Part shown: one piece after another, positions 29,801-41,800 of the stretch | How positions within the stretch are numbered: position 1 is the stretch's first letter | Layout: each line of letters opens with the position of its first letter | Source of the DNA: Desmodesmus armatus | Lineage: Eukaryota > Chlorophyta > Chlorophyceae > Sphaeropleales > Scenedesmaceae | Direction of reading: 5' to 3' | NCBI GenBank assembly: GCA_007449985.2 | Contig: VIIQ02000725.1 | Location: 367,369 to 431,368, forward strand | Length of the DNA: 64,000 bases | Translations under genes and position numbers: made by a program | Notes under the pieces: model-generated | Databases searched by the model: none | What the model was told of the DNA's origin: nothing | What the model saw: only the letters and a program-made list of their open reading frames with translations

Positions 29801-32800
29801 CACATAGTGTAACACACAAGCGAGCCCCTCCAGGACCCAGACCCGCTCCAGCATCACGTGCGCACTAGGCACTCTGTAAACAGCACCCATGCCAGAGGCA
29901 CCCATAAGGCCGTTACACCCCTTCCAGTCACCTGCAGTGCCGCCAGCCGTTCCATCAGGCCCTGCCGGCCAGCCTCCCGGTCCTCAGCAGCCAGCCTGGC
30001 AGCCCGCTCAGCAGCAACCCCTGCACCCGCCTCAACTGCGGCTGAGCGCGCGTCCGCCAGCTGCTTACGGCAGTCGGCCAGCTGCAGCTCCAGCTCCTGC
30101 AGCCGGGCCTGCAGGAAGGGGTGAGAGGGTGATCACAAGGGTGGAAGGGTGAACGCAAGGCTGAAAAGGAGGATCACAAGGATGACGTCATCCTGTCGAC
30201 AGGAGAGGTCGAACGGGTGAAAGGAGGATTATTAGTCCCATGCAGAGCGCTTGGTTTGCGTGCCGTATGTTTGAAGCAGGCATGCAACAAATGGGGTTGG
30301 TCCAGCTGCCGCTGCATCTCAAGCTCCTGCAGCCGGGCCTGCAGGAGAGTGTTGGGAAAGGCAGATAAGATTTGTGTTGCAAGATAAAGGCAGATAAGAT
30401 TTGCATGATGGACTGTGTCGTTTTGAGAGGAGGCATGCAACAAAGGGAGGTGCGCCAGAACTGGAGCCTGCCAGCTTCTTGTAGGTTACTTATGGCATGT
30501 CAAAGGGCTGCAGCTGCAGGTCCTGCTGCTGCCAGACAATGCAAGTGTGCAGCGACCTATCAGCTAGCCAGCCAGCCGGTGAACGAAGCCTGCCAAGTAC
30601 CATCTAACTCTGCCACCTACCTGTTGATGGGGTGTCACAGGTGAAAGGGGCTCAGAAGGCTGCAGCTGCAGCCCCTGCTGCTGCTGCTGCCAGCCGCCCA
30701 TGGAGTGTGACGGCTGCAGCTGCTGCTGCTTCTGTGTGGTCAGGGTCAGCTGCCGCTGCAGCTCCCTCAGCGCAGAGTCCAGCTCTTGGCAGTTGAGCTG
30801 TGGCAGGGAAGCACAAAAGCACAGCACAGACAGCAGTACAGAAATGGCTGCACCGACAGTTGGGCAGACTCGAGAGCGGCTCGGACAGTACGATACAGCA
30901 GTACAGACAATACAGCACAGTGCAGTACAGCACATTACGTACGTACACTGTACAGCTTGTTGTGACTAGGTGGTAGCCCTGCATCTCCCTCCCATGCAGA
31001 CTGGCATGCTTGAGCTGGAAGCCCAGACCTCACATCGGAAGGTCGGGTCAGAACAGCTGCCGTCTGTTCCCGCACACAGGAAAGCTGCTGCCACCGGCAG
31101 CAGCAGCGGCAGCAGCAGCGCCCTCACATGGGCGTGCCTCAGCTCCTGTTCCCGCAGCAGCAGCGCCGGGCCCAGTGACCCCACCCCGCCCTGCAGGCAG
31201 CCCCACATCGCCTACCCCCCATGGTGTCCCACAGCCGTGTTACCTGACTCCCCAAGGACAGTGCACAGCTGCTGCCGCCCACCCCATTGCATCAATTGCC
31301 GCACCAGCACCGGAAACTCTGCCCTCACATGTGCCTGCCTCAGCTCTTGTTCCCGCATCAGCAGCGCCTGGCCCAGTGACCATACCTCCCCCTGAAGGCA
31401 GCCCCACATCTCTTACCCGCCATGGTGTCCCACCGCCGTGATACCTGACTCCCATAAGCACAGCTTTGAGCTGCTCCGCCCACCCCTTTGCAACAATTGC
31501 CACACCAGCACCGGTGCCTCCACACTCACCTGCGCCTGCCTCAGCTCCTGCTCCCGCATCAGCAGCGCTTGGCCAAGTAACCCCACCTTCCCATGCAGGT
31601 CAGCCCGTTGCTCCTTATGGTATCCCACCACCGTGATGCCTGGCTCCCCAAGCACAGTGCAAAGCTGCTGTGCCCACCCCTTTGCAACAATTGCCGGACC
31701 AGCACCGGTGTTTCCACGCTCACCTGCGCCTGCCTCAGCTCCTGCTCTCGCATCAGCAGCGCTTGGCCAAGTAACCCCACCTTCCCATGCAGGTCAGCCC
31801 GTTGCTCCTTATGGTATCCCACCACCGTGATGCCTGGCTCCCCAAGCACAGTGCAAAGCTGCTGTGCCCACCCCTTTGCAACAATTGCCGGACCAGCACC
31901 GGTGTTTCCACGCTCACCTGCGCCTGCCTCAGCTCCTGCTCTCGCATCAGCAGCGCCTGGCCAAGTGACCCCACCTCGCCCTGCAGGCGGGCCCGCTGCT
32001 CCTGCTCACGTGCCAGGTCACCTTGTGCCTGCGAGTGCAGCGCCTGCAGCTGCTGCAGCTGCTGAGTCAGCTGGGCCTCACAGCCCTGTCGGCTGGCTGT
32101 AGCGGCTGCCAGCTGCTGCTGCAGCCCTGCAGGGCAGAACATATGTGGGAGCAGGAGGGGGGGTGCTAGGTGAGTACTAGGCGAGGGTGGCCATCGAGGT
32201 GCGAGAGAAGCACATGTGGTACGCGCTGCCAACACGGCAGGACAGGACACGGGGGCAAGGAGGGTTGGTGGTGGAAAGGGCAGGTTTGACGTCCACACGT
32301 TCCAAAGCACTGCTGCAGCAGCCGGGTCAGCGGGGCCCCCATAACCTTGGCGGGCTGGCCTAGGCGGCTACCAACTGCTGCTGCAGCCTTGCACAGCGGA
32401 ACAGGGTAGGGCGCTAGAGAGACTGTAGGGCTAAGGATTACACCTCCTTCCCCTGCCGGGCTGGCATACGCCGCATCAGGGGGTGGGGCCCCGAAGGTAG
32501 GGGTGCCAAGTGCAAGTGGCAGAGGTGACACTTACTGCCGACATGACATGACAGCACATGACAGCACAGAAGGACATTCGGCAAACAAACCAATCAAAGG
32601 CTTTGCCTGACACTAGCCGCAGTATTACCAAGTCAGCATCCGCACGACCGCGATCACTAGCGCTTCACCATCATCACCCACCTGTGACCTGCTCCCGCAG
32701 CTGCCGCACCGCCTCCACCATCACCCCCTGCACTTCCTCCTGCTGCTGCCACTGCTGCCGCTGCTGCAGATCTGCCTTGCTCCCCAGACCCGCCTGCTGC

Positions 32801-35800
32801 TGCTGCTGTTGTTGGTGCTGCGACAGCCGGTACCCCTCCCGCTTGTGGGTACTGTCCCCAAGTGACCCCCCACCACCCCCTGTAGTGACACCGGTACCGT
32901 CGCTGCCCTGGGAGCTGCGCCGCATTGCTGCCTGCACTGCTGCCTGCGCGATGCCCGTAGCAGCAGCGGCAGACGAGTCGGAGGTGCTGCTCAGCAGGCG
33001 CCGCGCGAGGCCAGCTACTGACGGCTGCTGCTGCTGCTCCTGCTGCTGTTGCTGGGCGCCAGGGTTTCGGTGCTCCTGAGGCTTAAACACACATACGTCA
33101 CGTTGGGTGGAAACGGCATGCACTCAATGCTGCTGCCAGGTGGCAGCATGGATGCAGTCAGTCTTGATAAGAGACGCACGCAGCAGCATGTGGAGCTGTG
33201 GTGTGGGTACATTCTGACTGTCGATCACCTGTGCACCTAACTCTTGCGTGCAAGTCAAGCGTGGACACTTGCGCACAGCGGACACAACCCAGCCTCACAA
33301 AGGAGCACCCTAGAGCTTCCTGGCAGTACGTGCACAAGGGCAACCCCCCTTTCCCCCAGTACACCAGCTAGCCTCCCACTACCACCCAGCCCAACTGTGC
33401 ACCCACCTGCGACCAGCGCTGCTTCTGCTGCGCGGCCAGCTTCCTGAGCTGCTCGGTGCGGCTGAGGGCAGATGCCACAGCAGCCTTGGGCTGAAGGGAG
33501 CCGCCCTGGCCCGCTGCTGCTGCTGCTGGTGGTGGTGGTGGCACTGTGCCGCTGAGCTGGCCCCATATCTGCTCCAGCAGCTGCTCCCTGCTGCAGAGAG
33601 CTAGCAGGGCCTCCTCCAACTCAGTGGCGAGGCTGACCACCTGCACATATCACAGGACAAGACAGGGGCGGGACAACAAGCACTCATTAGTTTTTTGTGA
33701 TGGTGCTGGTGGCGTTGGTAGCCCAGCATCTGCAGGGACGGATATGTGGTAATGTTGGCGTTAGAGCTGTGGTGTTGGTGGCAGTGTTGGTGTTGGTGTT
33801 GTGGTACAGCGCCCAGAGGGCCCCCTCCAACTCAGTGGCAAGGCTGACAACCTATGGGACAAGAACAGCGGCACAGGATGGGAGGGGGGGGGGTAACATG
33901 TTATAAGTCAGGCAAAGAGTGACAAGCAGCATCAAAGGCAGAGGGGGAGGGGACTAAGCGGCGCTGAATGTGCTGTTGTCTGTGGCTGGTGTTTGCGGAC
34001 AACCGTGTGGTGACGGAGTCCATCCCCTCCCCATCTTACTGCCTGGCTGCCGCATTTTTGCAGGTGCCAGTGACATAGACCCACCAGTTCAAACCAATAG
34101 CCCCCTGCAGTCACCTAACCACCGCTGCTCTGCTCAATGGTGTCTACACGATACTGTAGCACAATCTGCCCTTCCATTGTGTCGGTATCCCTTCCCAGCC
34201 CCTACCTGCTCCTCAGCTTGTTCCCTTGCTGCCGCCTGCTCGTCTGCCGTGCCGCTGACTGCCACCATTTCGTCAGCCAGGGCGTCCAGTCGGCCACTAA
34301 GGCTCCACTTTACCAAACTTTTTCTCTCGACAACCCCGACTCCTCTCTCAGCCACAGTCTCAGCTACTTTCTCCCCCTATCACCTGCTCCTCAGCTTGTT
34401 CCCTAGCTGCTGCCTGTTCATCTGCCGTGCCGCTGACTGCCACCAGTTCGTCAGCCAGGGCGTCCAGGGCGTCGTCCCTCTCAGCCACTGCCGCCTGGCT
34501 GGCTGCCAGCTGTGCTGAAATGTCGGCCTTGCTGCTGTCAGCAGCCTTCAGGGCCGCCTGGTTGGCCTGTGTTTTGCCGGGGGGGGGGGGGGGTGAAGGT
34601 GTGTTTGGGGAAGGGGGTGGTCGGGGAGGATACGAGCAACACAAGATGCTGGGGGTGGGGGAGGAGCAGGTGCTGGAGGTGGGGGATGAGGGGCAAGGGC
34701 ATATGCAGGCTTGACGGGGTGAGCACCTTACACACAGACAGAGGGAGTTGCGCTCTGCAGCTTGACAGACGACGGCTACATACTGGAGCCAGCATGCCCA
34801 ACCCCCTTCTCCATCCCTTGCCCTTCCATTTTCCCAATGTGAATTGTCCAACCAAACAAGCAGCCAGAGAGCAGAACAAGCCAACCGCACCCCCACCTGC
34901 AGCTCGCTTGCGGCCGCTTTTGCCGCAGCCTGCAGCTCATCAAGCCGCTGTTGTGAGTCCTGCAGCTCAGCTGTCATCCTCTGCACCATTGCCACCACCA
35001 CATACTAGCCAGCATATACTAGCCAGCATGCGCACCCCCTTTTTCCACCCCTGCCCCTGTTCGTCCCCTGACGTTAACCCGCCCAACTAAACAAACATAC
35101 GGAAAGCAAAACCCGCCACCCACACCCGCACCTGCAGCTGGCTTGCGGCTGCCTTTTCCGCCGCCTGCGCCTCATCAAGCCGCTGTTGTGAGTCCTGCAG
35201 TTCAGCTGTCATCCTCTGCAGCTGCTGCTGCTGAGCCTCAGCCTTGGCAGTGCTGGAGTCAACCTGGGCCGCCAGCTGCTGCTGCAGGCACTCTTGTGTA
35301 GACACCAGCTTCTGGAGCTGCAGCAGCAGGTTTGCAAACAACAGCACAAACATCAGACACACATCAGGTTTCAACTCATAAAGGACACCTGAATACACCC
35401 GCAGACAGGCAAACAGGCCGGCAACAGCATGAGGCAGTAGCTGCATCAGCAGTAGGCGCAGCAAACATGGACCATTGCTTGGTGTCATGCTCCTGCTGCC
35501 GTTGCAGGTCCAGATACCGTAACGTGACTATCTTTTGAACTGGCGGCTGAACTCAGCGTGCACCATCGGAATGGACAGCCCCCTCACACACCAAGAGCAC
35601 AACGCAACTCCCCTCCTCCAACAATCTGTGGCACCAACATAGAAGTGCACCAACATCGGCAGGGAGGCCAGGCGCAAGCAAGGCGCCACTCAGAGGTCAA
35701 CCCCTTCAGCACAACTTCCCTCACCTCCTGCACGTTTGTCTCCAGCAGCTGCACACGCGCCTGCTCCACCTGCATGCCCTCACACACGTGGCCCCGCTCC

Positions 35801-38800
35801 TGCCCTGCAAGCTCCAATACCTCCACCACAGACTGCAGCCGCCCGGCCCACGCAGACAGCAGTCCTGGGTCAAACCCACTGCTGCCACCGCAGCCGCCGC
35901 CATCGCTGCCACTGCTGCCAGGAGCCCCGCCACCCTTGCCGCCCTGAGGGGCATGGCCGGCACGGCTGCTGCTGCGGCTGCTGCCGGCGGCGCGGCCGTT
36001 GCTGCCTCCGCCTGTAGTATTACTGCCGCTGTTGCCGCTGATGGCGAGGAGAGACAGCAGCCTGCTGCGCAGCTTGATGCTGTGTGGGGATATGCTGCTG
36101 GCGTCTGATGCTGAGCCCTTGAGCAGCAGCTGCCAGTGCTGCGGCAGCGCTGCCTTGAGGTCAAGCTCAAAGTCAGCAAACACAAGCTGCAGGTCTGCAC
36201 AGCAGGAGGGAGGCCAGCAACAGAGGCAGCAAGCTCGTTACGCTAGCTGGAAGTCAGCAGACACCAGCTCGAGCTCAACGCAGCACTTACTGACGTAAGC
36301 ATTGCAGGTGCCCTAGGCGGTCAGCGCACCCTGCTGTGCTGATGGCAACGAGGAGGTTGAGGGACCATAGGTTTGCCGGGCGGGTCAGCACAACAGGCGT
36401 GCATATCAAAGCATTGCTGGACCGCTCTTACCATGTAGCAGCCGGGAATTGCGGTCGCCGTCCGCCTGCTGCTGCTCGCTGGCGTCCTGCAGCTCCTGCT
36501 TCTGCTGCTCCAACTGCTGCTGCTTGTCCATCAGCTGCTGCACAAGGTCTTGCAAGGTGGAGACCTGCTTCTGCGATGCAGATAGCTGCAGCAGCAAAAC
36601 CCAGCAGTGCAATGCAGCAGCAGCAGCAGCCCTAAACACCACCATCATTAACAATTCAGCAGCAATGGCTGGCAGGGGGTCGACTGGCAGGCGGAGTGCT
36701 GAGCAGGTGCTGATTCTAGCGGCATAAAAGTTTGCCTGCGTACAAGGGCACTGTGCTTTGTGCTGCGCCGACCATCAGACGTCCAGCAAGAGCCTGCGAC
36801 CCAAAACAGGACTGGCTGCCAGCTTGGTTGCCACTGCCGCCACTCCCAAGACTCCATGACGTCTGTAAAATCTTGCGGCTTCAGCGCATCGAATTCGCGC
36901 GTCAAATGCTGTGACTGGTCAACACACACAGATAGCAAGCCCGCACAGCCCTTGACACCCTCATGTATTGCACTTGTCTTTGTAAGGGCTTGGCTGGGCC
37001 AAAGATGAAACCCAAGCCCCTGATGTCTTCACTGCCACGCACTTCATCAAATATCAGATTGTGTCAGTCATTCAGCCAGTCGATAATTTGACTCGCCTGC
37101 TTCTCCCTCTCTGCGCCGTCCTTTGAGGCCTTCTGCAGCCGCTCAGACAGCTGCCCCGCTTGCTGCTGCTCCTGATCCAGGCGAGCCAGCGTGTCCTGAA
37201 GCTCAGCCACCAGCGCATCAATGCTCTCCTGAGCCTGCGTGTGCTGCTGCTCAAGCGCGGCCTTGTCGGCGGTCAGGGACGACAGCTCTCCAGCGGCGGC
37301 GTCCAGGGCACGGCGAAGCTGCGAGGCATGCGGCAACAGGGGCACAAGGTCATCCACAGCATCGCTTTGTTTAGCAGGAAGCAAACAACAGGGTTCAATA
37401 GACAGGCAATATATCTGCGTCAAGGTGGTTCCACACAACGTGGCTCCGTGCACAAAGCCAGCATAAAACTGGGTCCAATCGCGCCACCATGCACAGCATC
37501 ATCAGAATCCCTCCGAGACTGTCAGCACTGCGATCAGGCTGCGGTCCTGCTTACCTCATCAGTGTTTTCTTCCAGCTCCTTCCTCACAGCCGCCTCGATC
37601 TCGGCAGCTGCACGCAGCATGTCCACCTCCTGCTGCGCCATGGTGAGCTTCTGCTGCAGCCGGCCTGTTGCCTCGGCAGCAGCATCCTGGGCAGACAGCT
37701 TCTCACGCGAGGCTGCAGACATCTGAGCATGAAAAGTAGCGAGCGGCACACGTGGGGGTTTTGGTGTCATCATTTGTATTGGGACGGAGCCGGCGTGTTG
37801 AGGCTGAAGCTGTGCATGCCACAGGCAGGGCCACTTCCATTTCTGGCTTGTAGGCTTTAGCTCAAGAGCATCATGCCCAACTGCCAGACTGCGGCAGTGT
37901 GCCACGACCAAGCTAGCAGTTTTTGCAAGGGGAGAAGCTGTGCGGCAGCAGCAGCGTCTACAAGAATGTTCATTCACCTGTTGCGCGCTCAGCTCAAGCT
38001 GGCTTCGCAGCTGCTGGTTGCTGCTGGCCAGCGCATTGAGCTCCGCCTCCATCATGCGCAACTGCAAGCCAACAGCACAGGCAGCGGCAGCAGCAGAGTC
38101 GTCCTCATAAGAGCCGCCCCTTTGTCGAAGTGCTTGTCTGTTCAACCACAAGCATACATGCCCGTTGCTTTCAATCTGGTCCAATGTTGCGGCACTAATG
38201 TTGCCTTGTCAGCACAAGCTAGCAGCGCTGAGCCCGTACACACTTCAGCCCCACCGCAACCACTGCCGTTGTTGCTGCTCCAGCTGCAGCCATTCCCCAT
38301 ACGCTGCCATGGCTCCCTGTGCAGTGTTAGTCATCAAAATCAAGCACGGCCGCCCCAATGCACCCTATCCCCCCACGAACAAGTTGTTTACCTGTGCAGC
38401 ATGCGCCCTCTGCCGTTGCATGTCCAGCGTGCTGCCGCCGCCGCTGCTGGCGCCCCCCTCAGAGATGTCCCTGCCCTCCAGCTCAAGCTGCTGCAGGCGC
38501 CTGAGGAACATGTCCCTGTCTGCTGAGACTTCGGTCAGGGTTTTGCGGGATGTGTCAAGCTGCCTCTGCAGCTCCACCACTTGCTCCTGCAACATGGCAA
38601 GGAGGGAGGCATGCAGGCAGGCAGGCAGGTTCAAGCTGCCCCTGCAATCCAGCACTTGCGCCTGACGGTATAGGATGCATGCTTACTAGTCGTCCCAATG
38701 CAGGCTGACGTCTTTTGTGTCTTGGGCGATGGATGTCAATCCTTCGCAAGGGTTGCTCTCCAAAGCTTTCACTGCCACAGTCTGACATCAGCAACGCCCT

Positions 38801-41800
38801 GGCTCTCCCCTGCAGATGCAAACGAAGGTCTGCTGGGCAAGGACTCTGCGTTGATATCCCCCCCATAAAGATGTCAGCCTCGGTGCTTCCCTGTGCGTAT
38901 CCGCATGATGAAAGCTTCTGACCATCCAGTGACACATGGTTACACTATTTACTCCTCTCAAATCATACAGCAGCCCCACTCACCTGCAATCCCTTCCTGC
39001 TGTCTTTGCAGCCAGCGTGCTCCTGCTCCACAGCATCAAGCCGCACCCTCACAGCACGCCCCTCCCCACGCTCTGAGCTCAGTGCTGCCCGGGCCGCCCC
39101 CAGCTCCTGCAGCAGCTGCTCTAGGATAGCCTCAGCCCTCAGGCTGCCCCCACCCCGCCGCAGCGCCGTCATGAGCTCCCCATACAGCAGCACTTCGTCT
39201 GTCACACCTTGCTGCTCCTGCAGCTGCTGCTGCAGCTCTTCGCGCTGCTGCGGCTGCTGGTGATGCTGCTGGGTGTCATGCTGGTGGTGGTGGCGACGGG
39301 TGGGAGACCCCAGGGCAAGCGCATGCACATCAGTTCCAGTTGCAGCAGCAGCTGCACATGTGTTGATAGGTGGCATCTGCTGCTGCGGTCCTTGGCTGCT
39401 GCTGCTGAAGCCGCCTCCTGTGGCATGCTGGTGGTGCTCGGGTCCGCCAGCCTGCACATGCTGCTGCTGCAATGGTGCTGGCAGGCCTGCTGACGAGCGC
39501 GTGCCCTGCCTCTGTTGCTGCTGTAGCTGTTGCTGCTGCGCGGGGGGCTGCAGCTGCTCCTTTTGCCAGGGGTGCAGGTTTTGGCTCCCTCTGAGCGGCG
39601 ACTCCGGCCGCCTGATGTACTGCTGCGGCTGCTGCTGTCGAGGCTGCTGATGCTGCTGCTGCTGCTGCTGCTCTGGCGGCCACCGAGCGCCCAGCTGGCA
39701 GACAGAGCCCGCCGATCGTGGCCGGTTGCTGCGGGGGCTGGCTGCACTCTCGCAGTAGTGGAGGTTTACTGAGCCCAGCTTGGCCATCGGGCTGCTGCAC
39801 ATGGCGGAGCAGGGGTCTGGCACGTAAGCGCTGTGGGCTGCTGCTGCTTGCGCCTGCTGCAGGGCAGTGTCTTGCGGGTCTGGGTAGAAGCGGATGTAAG
39901 ACCTGAGCATGGAAGAGCACAGCACAGCACAGCAAGACACATCACAACTTGTCTGTCAGCATGCGCACAGCAAGAGGAAAGCAGTGCACCAAATAAAACA
40001 GTGCTGGTCGCCTCACTGCACTCAGGCAGCTTACACAGCCAGTCATCAAAGGCAGTTGGACACAGCACTGCCTGTGAATCTTTCCATAGCAGCAGGGCAG
40101 AAACAAAATCACAAGCGTGGACACAGTGCCAAAAACGTTGACAGGCTGCCACATCCAAGCACATGCATGCGGTACGAGTTCATGTCGGCACACAATCGCA
40201 AACTCAGTGCTGCTTCTGCTAACATCCTCACCCTGCGCCTGCCTCTGGGTCCGCCAGTGCCTCCCAAGCAAAGCTGACAATGACACCATTTGAGCCTGAT
40301 CGGCTTGCTGCCGAGAAGCGGCTGACCCAGCTCACTGTTGTGAGGCAGTCAGTAGCAGCCTGCGCACCCGCACAACATGCACACGAGGCAGCACAGGGAG
40401 GACTCGGCGTTGTACTGCACTGCATGGTACAGTACCACCTCATCACACCGCAGCCGACGACGCCAGACCAAGCAGCAGCAGTATCGAGATCCGCCTGGCA
40501 CTGAAACATCCTGCTGAGGGTAGGACTCTCCCTGCCCGTGTGGGTTCAATGACCATGCCGTTTCACTAGCTCTGCATCGTATCACATGCCTCTTGTGAAG
40601 AGCCCCTGGCATGCTGCACTGCTGCCAGTGCCAGGCTAGTACGCCCCTTGTCACCCACCTCAATCTCAGGACTGACTGTGCCCAGCAGCAAGATGGCATT
40701 CGCCGCATGCAGCTGCTCCTGCAACCACCGTGTGAGGGGGCTGTCCCGCCAAGGCACGTGCTGCAGCAGCTGCTGCTGCTGCTGGGCCACCGCTGCTGCC
40801 GCGGGCCCCATCCCGCACGACGCTCCTGCTGATGTGTTGCGCAGTGCTGACAGGACCTTGCTGAGCGTGCTGTACGCAACTGCAAGGCCGCGCGCGCTGG
40901 CGCTGTCAGTGCCGGAGGTGCGGTTTGTGTTCAGGGGGTCCTGCAAGCAGCCGCACATGTTGTTTGTTGCACAGTCAAGGTGACGCCAGGAGCGCGGGTG
41001 ATGTCTCTGCATGCGTGGATACTGACCAGGTGACTGTCAAGGCAGCTGAGGAGTGACAGCACAATGCAGCAGCAGGGAACTACTCAGTACATGAAGTGCG
41101 TGCTGATTGGGCTTGCTGCCACCCACTGACACGAGTGCCTGGCACCAACACATGCAGAACTACATCGGCTATTTCGCTGTGCGGCTGTGAAGTCACCTTG
41201 GGCTCTGGTGCTGCCAGCTCGACAAAGGAGAGCGTGTTGTGCTGCAGGAGTGTGCCATCAGCCTCATAGCTGTCCAGTTGCAGGGTGAGCATGCTGTGCA
41301 TGCTGCTGCGTTTGGTGCCCTTGGGGCCCCCGCCACCCGAGTTCTGCAGCAGCCGCCTGCTCCTGAGCGCCTGCAGACAGCACACCACAGCACGACACAA
41401 CACAGCGGGGACAACACAGCGGTAGTAAGGTTCAAGGCTGAACGACATACACCGCACAGCCCAAGGTATTGTGCTTCCAAGCTCAAAAGAGCCAGCGTAT
41501 GTTGCCAACCTGCAGCTGCTGTGTGATGGTTCCCAGCCCCCCCCCTCATGACAGCTGCTATCCTGCAGAACCCATGCGCGCTCATGGACTTCACTGCTCC
41601 AGTACGCATACTGTAAGGCAGTACGCATGTCTGCATGCCTGCGCTGCTGTCCTGCAGGCCGCGCGCACCTCCAGCACATCTACAGGATCTTCCACAGACC
41701 ATGCCGTCATTCCTGCAAGCGCTGCTGCAGCAGACCCGTCCCTGAGCGACACCGCTGCTGCCGTGGGTGCTGGGGACAGCAGATCGATGAGCTGCGCTTC

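Noticed and set aside
34575..34590. Poly-G runs (also near 20310, 21236, 22276, 24530 and 54005) as regulatory signals
   Set aside because: They are scattered through introns and intergenic DNA without consistent position. I regard them as simple-sequence tracts.
35470..35545. Small exon LDLQRQQEHDT between kinesin exons 35725 and 35317
   Set aside because: The sequence is coiled-coil-like but too short, and I found no convincing pair of splice sites.
36648..36938. Extra kinesin exon beginning SQHLTREFDALKPQ
   Set aside because: It has a possible acceptor but no donor that keeps phase 0. Adjacent exons already join in phase without it. Could be rescued by cDNA.
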